From Neoroseomonas eburnea (GTDB lineage: Bacteria; Pseudomonadota; Alphaproteobacteria; Acetobacterales; Acetobacteraceae), in NCBI RefSeq assembly GCF_018129005.1, contig NZ_JAAEDL010000006.1, positions 164,791 through 228,790 of the forward strand: a stretch of 64,000 bases of DNA, read 5' to 3'. The notes under the pieces were generated by a model, which was not told where the DNA came from, did no database searches, and saw only the letters and a program-made list of their open reading frames with translations. The position numbers and the translations under genes are program-made. Shown piece after piece: positions 28,650 through 41,208 of the stretch; the first letter of the stretch is position 1; each line of letters starts with the position of its first letter.

Positions 28650-30296
28650 ATGCGCCGTGCTGCCCTGCTCTACCACCCGGATGGGTTCACCACGGCGGGC
28701 GGGCCGATGCTCGGCCGGCGCGTCGCCGGGGAGGAGTTCCTGCGCGGCCTCCTCCGCCATGGCGACATTGCCGAGCTGCGCGCCCTGGTGCAGTCGCCGG
28801 AACATGGGGCCGCCTTTGCCCGCCATGTCGCCGAGCTCGCGCCCGGTCTCGCGGCGAGCGCCCACGGCTTCGATGCGCCGGACCGCTTCGACGGCGCCGG
28901 CACCATCTTCCTGCCCGGCGCGGGCATGGCGTCCTACGCCTGGTGGCGGCGACGCCATCGGCAGAATGCCTTCAGCCTCTGCGGCGTGACGCACACCACG
29001 GCGACCGACCGCACCATGGATGCGATCGGCGATCTGCTGGTCGCGCCGCTGCAGCCCTGGGATGCGCTGGTCTGCACCTCCCGTGCCGTGCAGGGCATGG
29101 TCCGCCGCCTGCTGGAGGAGCACGCCGCCTATCTGGGGCAGCGATTCGGCGCGACGGAGGTCGTCGGCCCCGCCTTGCCGATCATCCCGCTCGGCGTGGA
29201 CACCGCGGCCTACGATCAGTCGGAAGGCGCACGCGCGCGCTGGCGCGAATCGCTCGGCATCGGCGTGGAGGAGGTCGCGGTCCTGGTCATGGGGCGGCTG
29301 AGCCTGGCGACGAAGTTCACGCCCGGGCCGATGTACCTCGCGCTCGAGGAGGCGGCGCGGGGCGCCGCGCAACGCGTGCACCTCATCCTCGCCGGCTATT
29401 TCGAGGCCCCGCGCGACCGGACCATCTTCCTCGAAGGCGCGGCGGCGCTCTGCCCCTCGGTCACCGTGCATCACGTCGACGCCACGGCCGATCCGGCGCG
29501 GCGCGAGATCTGGGCCGCGGCCGACCTCTTCACCCTGCCGATCGACAACATCCAGGAAACCTTCGGCCTCGCCCCGGTGGAGGCGATGGCGGCGGGGCTG
29601 CCGGTCGTGGTGACCGACTGGGACGGTTTCCGCGACACGGTCGGCCATGGCGTGCATGGCTTCCGCGTGCCGACGGTGATGGGCGGCTCCGGCGCCGACC
29701 TCGCCCTGCGCTACGCCGCCGGCATGGACGGCTACGGCAACTACCTGGTGGGCGCCTCGCTCGGCGTCGCGATGGACGTCCGCGCCGCAGCCGAGGCCTT
29801 CGCCACCCTGATCGGCAATGCGGAGCGCCGCCGCGCGATGGGCGCGGCAGCCCGCGCCCATGCCCGCGCCACCTATGACTGGGCGGCGGTCATCCCGCAG
29901 TACCTCCGGCTGTTCGACGCCCTGGCGAAGGTGCGCGCGGAGGGCGCCGAGCAGGCGCCGCCCCGGCCGGGGCGGGAGCCGGTGCCGCTGCGGCCCGACC
30001 CGCTGCGCGCCTTCGCCGGCTACCCGACGGCCACTCTCACGCCGGAGACGCGCTTCGTCCTCGCGCCTGGGGCCGGGCCGCAGTTGCTGGCCGCGCGGGC
30101 CGGGGCTCCCGGCACGGTGAGCCGCGGCAGCCTGCTGCCAAGCATGCCGACGCTGACGGCCATGCTGGCGCGCCTCGCGCAGGGGTCGGCGACGGCCGCC
30201 GAACTCGCCGGCCCGGCGCCCGCGGCGGAGGCGGGACGAGCGGTGCGCGGCCTGATGTGGATGGCGAAATACGATCTGGTGCGGCGCCAGCCCTGA
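28650..30296 (+). CDS. Glycosyltransferase, GT4/GT-B type
   Basis: 548 residues. The C-terminal half has AVLVMGRLSLATKFTPGP and, further on, LPIDNIQETFGLAPVEAMAAGLPVVVTDWDGFRDTV, the retaining GT4 nucleotide-sugar motif (E..G....EAMA.G.PVV). The N-terminal half contains the Rossmann-like start YHPDGFTTAGGPMLGR. It probably adds a sugar to a lipid or polysaccharide in the cytoplasm. The last ~120 residues are proline- and alanine-rich and outside the usual fold. No polysaccharide operon surrounds it, so the acceptor is unknown. Confidence 0.8.
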   Translation: MRRAALLYHPDGFTTAGGPMLGRRVAGEEFLRGLLRHGDIAELRALVQSPEHGAAFARHVAELAPGLAASAHGFDAPDRFDGAGTIFLPGAGMASYAWWRRRHRQNAFSLCGVTHTTATDRTMDAIGDLLVAPLQPWDALVCTSRAVQGMVRRLLEEHAAYLGQRFGATEVVGPALPIIPLGVDTAAYDQSEGARARWRESLGIGVEEVAVLVMGRLSLATKFTPGPMYLALEEAARGAAQRVHLILAGYFEAPRDRTIFLEGAAALCPSVTVHHVDATADPARREIWAAADLFTLPIDNIQETFGLAPVEAMAAGLPVVVTDWDGFRDTVGHGVHGFRVPTVMGGSGADLALRYAAGMDGYGNYLVGASLGVAMDVRAAAEAFATLIGNAERRRAMGAAARAHARATYDWAAVIPQYLRLFDALAKVRAEGAEQAPPRPGREPVPLRPDPLRAFAGYPTATLTPETRFVLAPGAGPQLLAARAGAPGTVSRGSLLPSMPTLTAMLARLAQGSATAAELAGPAPAAEAGRAVRGLMWMAKYDLVRRQP

Positions 30297-30340
30297 GGCT
30301 GGCCCGGATGCGCGTCCCGCCGGGGCGGAAGGTGGGGGTT

Positions 30341-31108
30341 ATGGAGTTTCTGCTCGACGCGCTGCCGACCTGGGGTGCGATTCTCGGCATCGTCGCGGCG
30401 GCCTTGGCGGGCGGGCTGTCGCGCGGCTTTTCGGGCTTCGGCGCGGCGCTGGTCTTCGTGCCGCTCGCCTCGGCCGCGGTCGGCCCGCGCGCGGCGGTGC
30501 CGGTGCTCGCGCTGCTCGAATGCGTCTCCTGCCTGGTCTTCCTGCCCGGCGCGTTGCGGTACGCCGAACGGCGGGAGGTCGCGGTCATGGCCGTCGGCGC
30601 CATCTGCGCCGTGCCGTTCGGCGCGCTGATCCTCGCCAGCGCCGATCCGGTGGCGCTGCGCTGGGGGCTGACCGGGCTGGTATTGCTGGCGGTCGCGGTG
30701 CTCGCCTCGGGCTGGCGCTACCGGGGGGAAGGCTCGGTGCCGATGACGCTCGGCGTCGGCGCGGTCGGCGGGGTGATGAGCGGGACGGCGATGCTCGGCG
30801 GCGTCGCGCCGGCGGCCTGGTGGCTCGGGCGTGCCGCCCCGGCGGTGATGGTGCGGGCGAACATGAACCTGTACTTCGCCATCCTGACCGCGGCGGTGGC
30901 CGCGGCCTTCGCCTGGCGCGGCCTGTTCGGGTGGGACAGCGCCTGGCTCGCCCTCGCCGCCGGGCCCTCCTACGCGGCGGGGCTGTGGGGCGGGGCGGCG
31001 CTGTTCGGTCTGGCCAGCGAGACCACTTTCCGCCGCGCCGGCTATGCGCTCATCCTGGCCGCGGCGGTGCTCGGCATGCCGCTGTGGGACCCGCTCACGG
31101 GCCGATGA
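30341..31108 (+). CDS. TauE/SafE-family sulfite/organosulfonate exporter-like permease
   Basis: 255 residues with about eight hydrophobic helices. RGFSGFGAALVFVPLAS and the mirrored second half (SGTAMLGGVAPAAWWLG) reflect the internal duplication of TauE/SafE proteins. These inner-membrane proteins export sulfite, sulfoacetate or import/export other organic anions. The ATG at 30341 gives a hydrophobic start with a GGAAGG-like site upstream. Its 3' end overlaps the convergent RraA-like gene by 14 bp. The substrate is unknown. Confidence 0.85.
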   Translation: MEFLLDALPTWGAILGIVAAALAGGLSRGFSGFGAALVFVPLASAAVGPRAAVPVLALLECVSCLVFLPGALRYAERREVAVMAVGAICAVPFGALILASADPVALRWGLTGLVLLAVAVLASGWRYRGEGSVPMTLGVGAVGGVMSGTAMLGGVAPAAWWLGRAAPAVMVRANMNLYFAILTAAVAAAFAWRGLFGWDSAWLALAAGPSYAAGLWGGAALFGLASETTFRRAGYALILAAAVLGMPLWDPLTGR

Positions 31109-31781
31109 TCCGGGCGGCGCTGACGAAGTGGCGGATGCGGTCGGTGGCAGTGCCGCCCGCTTCGACCTGGGCGACCGCCTTGGCCTCCGCCGCGCGCACG
31201 GCGGCAAGGCGTTCCAGCACCGCCTCCGCGCGGTCGAGGGGCACGACCACCACGCCATCGGCGTCGCCCACGATGATGTCCCCGGGGCGGACATGCTGCC
31301 CGCCGAGCGTGACCGGCGCGCCGACCACGCCCGGGCCGTTGGCGGCGGGAGAAGCCGGCATGATCCCGGCGGCGAAGACCGGCAGGCCGGCGGCGACGAT
31401 GCCGGCCCTGTCGCGGGCCAGGCCATCGGTGACAAAGGCGGCGACGCCCTTGTTCTTCATCATGCCGGCGACGATGTCGCCGATCACGGCCGTGGTCGTG
31501 TAGGCGTCGTTGGCGACGATGATGACGTCGCCGGGCTCGGCTTCCGCCAGCGCCCCGTAGACGCCGACGATGTCGGCCGGATAGGCGAAGGCGGTCAGCG
31601 CCGGGCCGGCGAAGACCGCGTTCTCAGGGTCCATCGGCTTGATCCGGTAGTCGAGCGCCCCGCGCCCGTCCATGGCATCCGCGAGGTGGGAGGTCTGCGC
31701 GCCGCGGAAGGCCGCGACCAGCGCGGGGTCCGGCCGGGGGTGGCCGCGGTGGATCGTGAGCAGCGGCGGGTTGTCGAGCAT
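31095..31781 (-). CDS. RraA-like / 4-hydroxy-4-methyl-2-oxoglutarate aldolase family protein
   Basis: 228 residues. SHLADAMDGRGAL near the N-terminus and the block PGDVIIVANDAYTTTAVIGDIVAGMMKNKGVAAFVTDGLARD match the RraA/HMG aldolase fold. RPGDIIVGDADGVVVVPLDRAE is also diagnostic. Members either regulate RNase E or cleave 4-carboxy-4-hydroxy-2-oxoadipate-type acids with a divalent metal. Here the metabolic version is more likely because the DGLARD motif is intact, but the substrate is unproven. It overlaps the convergent TauE gene. Confidence 0.85.
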   Translation of the reverse strand: MLDNPPLLTIHRGHPRPDPALVAAFRGAQTSHLADAMDGRGALDYRIKPMDPENAVFAGPALTAFAYPADIVGVYGALAEAEPGDVIIVANDAYTTTAVIGDIVAGMMKNKGVAAFVTDGLARDRAGIVAAGLPVFAAGIMPASPAANGPGVVGAPVTLGGQHVRPGDIIVGDADGVVVVPLDRAEAVLERLAAVRAAEAKAVAQVEAGGTATDRIRHFVSAARIIGP

Positions 31782-31841
31782 GGCGCGTCCTCTCCGGGTG
31801 TCGCCGGATGCTCGCCCGGCTCCCGCAAGTCGTCCAGGCGT

Positions 31842-33035
31842 TCAGCCTCGGCGTGTCACCAGCAGGGCGGCGGCGAGTTGCAGCGCGAGGGCCAGCGCCG
31901 CCACCGCCCAGTCGCCGAGCGCGCCGCGCGCCAGGCCGAAAAGGCCGGAGGCGGCGGCGAAGAAGGTCTGGTAGACGGCGGCATTGGCCGCCACCACGGC
32001 GATGACCTGCGCCGGGGGCCATTCGGCCTGGACGATGAGCGGCGGGAGGGAGAGCAGGTTGCCGATGCCGAGGCCGAAGAGCAGGCAGCCGACGACGATG
32101 AGGATCGCGGAGCCTTCGTCCGACAGCAGGAGAGCCAGGCTGCCCCCCGCCTGGGCGGCGAGGTTCGCCTGGGCGACACGGCGCCGATCCATCCCCGGGG
32201 TGAGCAGCCATCCCACCGCGGTCCTGCTGAGGATGGCGCAGACCGTCGCGGCGCTGAGCGCGAGGCTCGCGCCTCGCGGTCCGAGCGTCGGGACCATGAC
32301 CGAGAAGAGATGCGCGAAGAGGCCGACCTGCGCGCAGGTGCCGAGGCCGACGGCGCCGGACAGGCTGCGGAAGCGCGGCTGGCGCCACAGCGGCCCGGCC
32401 GGCTGCGGCGCGGGGCGCGGCGCCGGCGGGCCCGGCGCGCCATCGGGAAAGAGCCCGAGATCCCCGGGCGTCCGGCCGAAGTACCGGCCTGCCAGGGGCC
32501 AGAGCAGGACCAGGCCGGACACGCCGACGATCAGCGCCGCCTGCGCGAAGCCGAGCAGCCCGATCAGGCCTGCCCAGAGCGGGACGAAAACCATGCCGCC
32601 GACCGATGCGCCGTTATAGGCCATGGCGAGCGCTGCGGGACGGCGCCGGTCGAACCACGGTGCGATCAGCGCGTTGATCGCCGGTCCCCCGGTGACCGAG
32701 AGCGCCGCGCCGGTCACGAGGGCCGCCGCCAACAGCCGCCATGGCGCATCGGCGATGGCCCAGGCGGCGCAGCCGAGCGCCCAGGCGAGCAGGCCGGCCC
32801 TTGTCACCGCGGATTCGCCGAACCGGCCGTAAAGCCGCGGCAGATGGGAAACGATCGCGGCGCTGGTCAGGAAGTGCAGGGTGATGGCGGCCGAGACGAA
32901 GGCCGGCGACCAGCCGCGTTGATCGACGATCGCGTGCAGCCACACGCCGACGCCGTAGATGCCGGTGCCGTAGGCGAACATCGCCAGGCCGAAGCTCGCC
33001 GCCACGACGCGCCAGCCGAAGAAGCGTCCGGCCAT
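31842..33035 (-). CDS. MFS transporter, member 1 of a tandem pair
   Basis: 397 residues with about twelve hydrophobic segments. It opens GRFFGWRVVAASFGLAMFAYGTGIYG, typical of the monocarboxylate/oxalate-formate-like MFS branch. INALIAPWFDRRRPAALAMAYNGASVGG is nearly identical to the same stretch of the next gene upstream. The two genes are the same length and strand, so they arose by tandem duplication. The substrate is unknown; carboxylate uptake would fit the branch. Confidence 0.85.
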   Translation of the reverse strand: MAGRFFGWRVVAASFGLAMFAYGTGIYGVGVWLHAIVDQRGWSPAFVSAAITLHFLTSAAIVSHLPRLYGRFGESAVTRAGLLAWALGCAAWAIADAPWRLLAAALVTGAALSVTGGPAINALIAPWFDRRRPAALAMAYNGASVGGMVFVPLWAGLIGLLGFAQAALIVGVSGLVLLWPLAGRYFGRTPGDLGLFPDGAPGPPAPRPAPQPAGPLWRQPRFRSLSGAVGLGTCAQVGLFAHLFSVMVPTLGPRGASLALSAATVCAILSRTAVGWLLTPGMDRRRVAQANLAAQAGGSLALLLSDEGSAILIVVGCLLFGLGIGNLLSLPPLIVQAEWPPAQVIAVVAANAAVYQTFFAAASGLFGLARGALGDWAVAALALALQLAAALLVTRRG

Positions 33036-33117
33036 GACCCTTCCCCGCGAAATCGTTCCTGATGTAGCACGAACGGGCGGCGATGCGGATGCAGGCGTGT
33101 CGGCCGCGCGTGGCCCG

Positions 33118-34308
33118 TCAGGTCCGGGTGCGCAGGATCAGGGCCGCGGCGAACTGCAGCGCGAGGGCGGCAGCGCCAACCGTCCAGTCTCCCGCGAGGT
33201 CCCGCAGCAACCCGAAGAGCGCCGGCGCGAAGGCGTAGAAGGCCTGGTTCACGGCGGTGATCAGGGCCACCACGGCGGCGAGTTCCTCCGGCGGCCATTC
33301 CGCCTGGGCGATCAGCGGCGGCAGGGACAGCAGGTTCCCGATCCCGAGGCCGAACAGTACGCAGGCCAGCAGGAGGAAGGGGGCGGAGCCGCCGGCGGCG
33401 AGCAGGACCAGGCTGCCCGCCGCCTGGACGAGGAAGTTCAGCACCGCGGCGCGCCGCCGGTCCGCGCCCGGCGGCAGCAGCCAGCCGACCGCGGTCCGCC
33501 CGAGCACGGCGCAGGCGGTCGCGAGGCTCAGCGCCCAGCCCGCGCCCTGCGCCCCGAGTTCCGGCGCGAGCAGGGAGAAGAGTTGCGACAGCAGCCCCAT
33601 CTGGGCGACCAGCCCGAGCGCGAAGGCGAGTGACAGGCTGCGGAAGGCGGGCTGCGACCACAGCGGTCCGGCCGGACGGGCCACGGGCCGCGGCGCGGGT
33701 GGCGCCGCGGCGCCATCCGGGTGCAGGCCGAGCCTGGCCGGGTCGGGGCGGAAATAGCGGCCCGCGACGGGCCACAGCACCGCGATGCCGGCGAGCCCGA
33801 TGGTGAGCGCAGCCGTCGCGAATCCGAGCCACCCGATGAGCGCTGCCCACAGCGGGATGACCAGGATCCCACCCACGGAGGCGCCGTTGTAGGCCATGGC
33901 GAGGGCCGCCGGCCTTCGCCGGTCGAACCACGGGGCGATCAGCGCGTTGATGGCCGCCCCGCTGGTGAAGGCCCAGCCCGCGGCGGTGAGCAGGGCGGGC
34001 GGGAGCAGCAACCAGGGCGTGGGGGCGCATGCCCAGCCGGCCGCCCCAGCGGCCGCGGCGACGATCCCGGCGCGCGTCACCACCACCGGTCCGAAGCGGG
34101 CATGCAGCGCCGGCAGCCGCGCCACGATCGCCGCGCTGGCGAGGAAATGCAGGGTGATGGCCGCGGAGACGATCGCAACCGACCAGCCGCGCCCGGTGGT
34201 CAGCGCATGCAGCCAGACCCCCGGCCCGTAGAAGCCGATTCCCCAGGCGAAGACCGCCAGCCCGAAGGCCGCCCCCACCACTCGCCAGCCGAAGAAGCCG
34301 CCCGTCAT
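33118..34308 (-). CDS. MFS transporter, member 2 of a tandem pair
   Basis: 396 residues, the paralogue of the gene 82 bp downstream. Shared blocks include FFGWRVV, SAAITLHFL, INALIAPWFDRRRPAALAMAYNGASVGG, GNLLSLPPLI.QAEWPP and FGLGIGNLLSL. Divergence is highest in the loops and in helices 4 and 10, where substrate specificity usually lies. The gene is divergent from atpH by about 170 bp. The duplication is visible over the whole length, so it is a recent or conserved pair. Confidence 0.85.
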   Translation of the reverse strand: MTGGFFGWRVVGAAFGLAVFAWGIGFYGPGVWLHALTTGRGWSVAIVSAAITLHFLASAAIVARLPALHARFGPVVVTRAGIVAAAAGAAGWACAPTPWLLLPPALLTAAGWAFTSGAAINALIAPWFDRRRPAALAMAYNGASVGGILVIPLWAALIGWLGFATAALTIGLAGIAVLWPVAGRYFRPDPARLGLHPDGAAAPPAPRPVARPAGPLWSQPAFRSLSLAFALGLVAQMGLLSQLFSLLAPELGAQGAGWALSLATACAVLGRTAVGWLLPPGADRRRAAVLNFLVQAAGSLVLLAAGGSAPFLLLACVLFGLGIGNLLSLPPLIAQAEWPPEELAAVVALITAVNQAFYAFAPALFGLLRDLAGDWTVGAAALALQFAAALILRTRT

Positions 34309-34478
34309 ACGCCGATGCTGGCATGGTTCGCGGAAAGCGCCGAAAACCGCGGCGGGTCGGTTGCGGTGCGGCAGGCCCTATGTTAATCGCCCGCCGCCGC
34401 CAGGGGATTGCCTCTGCGCGGCCAAGTCCTTTGCCGTCGTTTCGTCGAGACCCAGCAAGAACAGGACCGGGACCGCCC

Positions 34479-35081
34479 GTGGCCGCTGCCGAGACCATCC
34501 AGACCGCCTCCTCCTCCACGCCGAACCCGGTCGGCGCGCCGGCGCGCTATGCCCTGGCGCTGCTCAGCCTGGCCGACGACAAGCGCGCCGACGAACCGGG
34601 CGCGCTGGACCGCATCGCCGCCGACCTCGAGGGCCTGCTCGGCCTTTGGCGTGACGATGCCGGCTTCCGCGACTTCATCGCCGATCCGCGGCTCGATGCC
34701 GTCAAGCAGCGCGCGGGGACCTTCGCGATCCTCGACCGTGCAGGCATCGGCACCGAGGTGAAGAACCTGGTCGGCGTCATGATCACCAACCGGCGGCTGT
34801 CGGCGCTGCCGGCGGTGGCGCAGGCCTTCGGCACGCTGCTCGCGGAACGCCGCGGCCAGCAGACCGCCGAGGTGACCACCGCCCATCCGCTGTCGGAGAC
34901 GCAGCGCGCGCAGATCGTCGCGCGCCTGACCGAGGCCGGCCATTCCGGCGTCCGCCTCGCCGAGCACATTGATCCGTCCATCCTGGGCGGGCTGATCGTC
35001 CGGATCGGCTCCCGCCTTTATGACAACAGCATCAAGTCCAAGCTGCAGCGCCTGCAGTACGCGATGAAAGGGGCCGCCTGA
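34479..35081 (+). CDS. atpH: ATP synthase F1 delta subunit
   Basis: 200 residues from a GTG start. The sequence [20 protein letters not shown] starts the helical domain. Family features at the C-terminus are [17 protein letters not shown] and [23 protein letters not shown], the stalk-binding end. The start is uncertain: no upstream ATG gives a family-like beginning, and the extra N-terminal 20 residues ([16 protein letters not shown]) are longer than usual. It heads the F1 operon, only 2 bp before atpA. It connects F1 to the peripheral stalk. Confidence 0.9.
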   Translation: MAAAETIQTASSSTPNPVGAPARYALALLSLADDKRADEPGALDRIAADLEGLLGLWRDDAGFRDFIADPRLDAVKQRAGTFAILDRAGIGTEVKNLVGVMITNRRLSALPAVAQAFGTLLAERRGQQTAEVTTAHPLSETQRAQIVARLTEAGHSGVRLAEHIDPSILGGLIVRIGSRLYDNSIKSKLQRLQYAMKGAA

Positions 35082-35083
35082 CC

Positions 35084-36616
<1,533 letters not shown>

Positions 36617-36641
36617 ACAGGCAGGGCGCGGAGAGCCACCC

Positions 36642-38986
<2,345 letters not shown>

Positions 38987-38993
38987 CGTCCCT

Positions 38994-39044
38994 CGGACGC
39001 CGGGCGGCGGCCATCCGGCCGCTTTGGCTTCGCCGCGTCGCGGC
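38994..39044 (+). repeat. Partial third copy of the intergenic repeat core
   Basis: The sequence CGGACGCCGGGC-hairpin-TTTGGCTTCGCC followed by GCCGC-GTC-GCGGC matches the core of the 163-bp elements at 15.1 and 43.9 kb. The inner stem here is GCGGCC/GGCCGC, different bases at the same place. The outer ends of the element are missing. Confidence 0.6.
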
Positions 39045-39160
39045 CGCGGCTGAGGGGTAAGTCGAGTGGGCGGCGCCGGCCGCTGTGCGGCCGGATCCTC
39101 CAGTGGCGGTGCGACGACTGCGCGGGCGCGCCGGTGTTGAAGTCGTAGGGGATTGCCCAG

Positions 39161-39571
39161 ATGGCCACCTTCCAGCTCGAATTCGTCTCCCCCGAGAAGC
39201 TGCTGCTCTCGCGCCCGGTGGAGATGGCGGTGCTGCCCGCCGCCGAAGGCGAGATGGGCGTGCTGCCCGGCCACGCGCCGATGATCGTCGCGCTGCGCGG
39301 CGGCGTCATCACGGTGCGTGAAGGCGGGCAGGAGACCGAAAAGCTCTTCGTCGCCGGCGGCTTCGCCGAGGTCACGCCGACGCGCGTCACCATCCTGGCG
39401 GAGGAGGCGACGCCGGTTGCCAGCCTCTCCCGCGAGGATGCCGAGCGCCGGATCGCGGATTGCGAGAAGGCGCTTGCCGAGGCCGCCGACGCCACGCCGG
39501 AGAAGCGCGAGGCGGCGATGGCCCGCCTGCTCTCGGCGCGCGCCATGCTCGCCGCCGCGCAGGCGGCCTGA
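39161..39571 (+). CDS. atpC: ATP synthase F1 epsilon subunit
   Basis: 136 residues. The N-terminal beta-barrel has FQLEFVSPEKLLLSRPVEM and GEMGVLPGHAPMIVALRGG, the family signature. The C-terminal helical hairpin (EDAERRIADCEKALAEA, EKREAAMARLLSARAMLA) is complete. It connects gamma to the c-ring and can inhibit the enzyme. A 193-bp gap with a terminator-like hairpin and a repeat separates it from atpD, wider than the other gaps of the operon. Confidence 0.96.
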   Translation: MATFQLEFVSPEKLLLSRPVEMAVLPAAEGEMGVLPGHAPMIVALRGGVITVREGGQETEKLFVAGGFAEVTPTRVTILAEEATPVASLSREDAERRIADCEKALAEAADATPEKREAAMARLLSARAMLAAAQAA

Positions 39572-39572
39572 A

Positions 39573-39592
39573 CGCCGGCGGCGCTGCCGGCG
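39573..39592 (+). terminator. Hairpin at the end of atpC
   Basis: CGCCGGC (39573-39579) and GCCGGCG (39586-39592) form a perfect 7-bp stem one base after the atpC stop. No T-run follows. Confidence 0.4.
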
Positions 39593-39660
39593 CCGATTGC
39601 TGGCCGCTACAACGCCTGCCGGCGGCGGTTCGACGCCGCCGCGCATCGTGCCTCCGCGTT

Positions 39661-39710
39661 GATTCAAGGCATGCCGGCGTCTTGGCGCGTGTGGCAACGT
39701 GCCTTGAATC
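39661..39710. promoter_or_regulatory. Widely spaced inverted repeat upstream of the ferritin-like gene
   Basis: GATTCAAGGCA at 39661-39671 and its exact complement TGCCTTGAATC at 39700-39710 flank 28 bases. It lies 94 bp before the ferritin-like gene and could be an operator with two half-sites or a long hairpin. Neither is proven. Confidence 0.4.
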
Positions 39711-39803
39711 CGCCATGCGGTGGGCGAAGATGTCAGGACAAGCACCGCGGCCCGTCCGGCCTTCCGGCCAGGCCCGCGTTCGACCGGGCTGACGAGGAAC
39801 GGC

Positions 39804-40664
39804 ATGAAGCACTGGCATATCGATGAGGTGGCCTGGGACCGGTTCGACCCGTCCAAGGTGCATCCGGATGTCGTGCCGCTGGTCAAGGCCGCCGCCATGG
39901 TCGAACGCAACGCGGCCGACTATGTCACCTATCTGACCCGCGTCTTCGAGGATGATCCGGACTTCCGCGCCGCGGCGGAGCATTGGGGCGTCGAGGAAAC
40001 CCAGCACGGCGACGCTCTCGGGCGCTGGGGCGAGATCGCCGATCCGGGGTGGAACTTCCAGCAGGCCTTTGCCCGCTATCGCGCCGGCTACAAGATCCAG
40101 CTCGATGCCGATGCCTCGATTCGCGGCTCCCGCACCGGGGAGCTGATCGCGCGCTGCATGGTCGAGACCGGCACGTCCTCCTACTACACGGCGCTCGGCG
40201 ATTCGACGGAGGAACCGGTGCTGCGGGAGGTCTGCCGGCTGATCGCGGCCGACGAGTACCGCCACTTCAAGCTCTTCTACGACCACATGAAGCGCTACCT
40301 GGCGCGGGAGAAGCTCTCCTTCCCCAAGCGGCTGCGCGTCGCGCTCGGCCGCATCGGGGAAAGCGAGGACGACGAACTTGCCTTCGCCTTCCACTGCGGC
40401 AACGAGCCGGAGGGCACGCCCTACGACCATGACCGCTGCATCAGTGGCTACATGGGGCGGGCGATGGGGTTCTATCGCTTCAACCACATCGAGCGCGGCA
40501 TGGGCATGATCTTCAAGGCGATCGGGCTCGACCCGCGCGGCCGCATGTCCGACATCGCGGCGAAGGGCGCCTGGCGGCTGCTGCAGTGGCGGCGCGACCG
40601 CTACCAGCAGGCGCTGCGGCGGGCGGTGAACGAGAACGCGACGGAGCCGGCGCGGGCCGCGTGA
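39804..40664 (+). CDS. Ferritin-like diiron protein
   Basis: 286 residues. A four-helix diiron site can be read: E34 (ERNAADY), E65 with H68 (EETQHG), E121 (VETGTSSYY) and E151 with H154 (DEYRHF), the E/ExxH/E/ExxH pattern of ferritin-like oxidases. The last 120 residues extend beyond a simple ferritin-like domain. Cytoplasmic, no signal peptide. It could be an oxidase or desaturase-like protein; the substrate is not recognised. The start has GAGG upstream. It stands alone between atpC and the ornithine decarboxylase gene. Confidence 0.75.
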   Translation: MKHWHIDEVAWDRFDPSKVHPDVVPLVKAAAMVERNAADYVTYLTRVFEDDPDFRAAAEHWGVEETQHGDALGRWGEIADPGWNFQQAFARYRAGYKIQLDADASIRGSRTGELIARCMVETGTSSYYTALGDSTEEPVLREVCRLIAADEYRHFKLFYDHMKRYLAREKLSFPKRLRVALGRIGESEDDELAFAFHCGNEPEGTPYDHDRCISGYMGRAMGFYRFNHIERGMGMIFKAIGLDPRGRMSDIAAKGAWRLLQWRRDRYQQALRRAVNENATEPARAA

Positions 40665-41208
40665 CGGTGGGGGCGCTGCCGCCCCCGACCGCTGCCCGGG
40701 CCATCGACGCCGACGCCTTGCCCCGGCGACGGGAGCCAAGGCCGAAAGGCTGTTGGAAACCAATACCTTAGATCTCCGCGAGTCCAGGGGACCGTGGCCC
40801 CTGGTGGGGGAGCGCAAGGGGGGCGACACCCCCTCGGCTGCAGTCCCGACAGGCAAGGTTCCTGCGATTCGTGGCCACCGCGGGGCGAATCACCCGGAAC
40901 TCGCAGCGCCTCCGGGCCAGTTTCCGGGCATTTGCGCGACCTTGAGAAAAAACTTCGGCCCCTGCGCAATTTCCCCTTTGCGTGCGGTGCGGCCGGGCGT
41001 ATAGCGCCGCTCAGACGCAGTACGCACGTGCCTCTGGCCCCCGGCCCAACCCGGCCAAAGGGTTTACGCAACGACGTCAAGCGTTCTGGCAACCCCGTCC
41101 GGCATTCGCCGGGCGGCCCTCTTTGGTCGCTGGTTCGTTCGACCGTTTCGTCAACCTTGGGCCGTCGCCTGGAAAGGCGGCCCGCTGGAGCCTGGAAGAG
41201 GTGCGGCG
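40665..41208 (+). ncRNA. Long structured region before ornithine decarboxylase; candidate leader
   Basis: This 544-bp gap has no convincing gene. The last 150 bases hold two strong hairpins: CCGTCCGGC/GCCGGGCGG with loop ATTC (41095-41116), and GGGCC-GCCT/AGGC-GGCCC with a 3-nt bulge and loop GGAA (41159-41183). A further poly-C and G-rich palindrome region begins at 40671. Structured leaders (the speF motif) are known upstream of ornithine decarboxylase genes in alphaproteobacteria; whether this is one is untested. A degenerate palindrome at 40737 is related to those at 18.1 and 42.4 kb. Confidence 0.4.

Noticed and set aside
39659..39671. TTGATTCAA as an FNR/FixK box
   Set aside because: The half-sites are not separated by the required spacer, so it does not match TTGAT-N4-ATCAA.
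40753..41004. Small plus-strand ORF in the gap before ornithine decarboxylase
   Set aside because: No ribosome-binding site, mixed codon positions and palindromes within; more likely non-coding.
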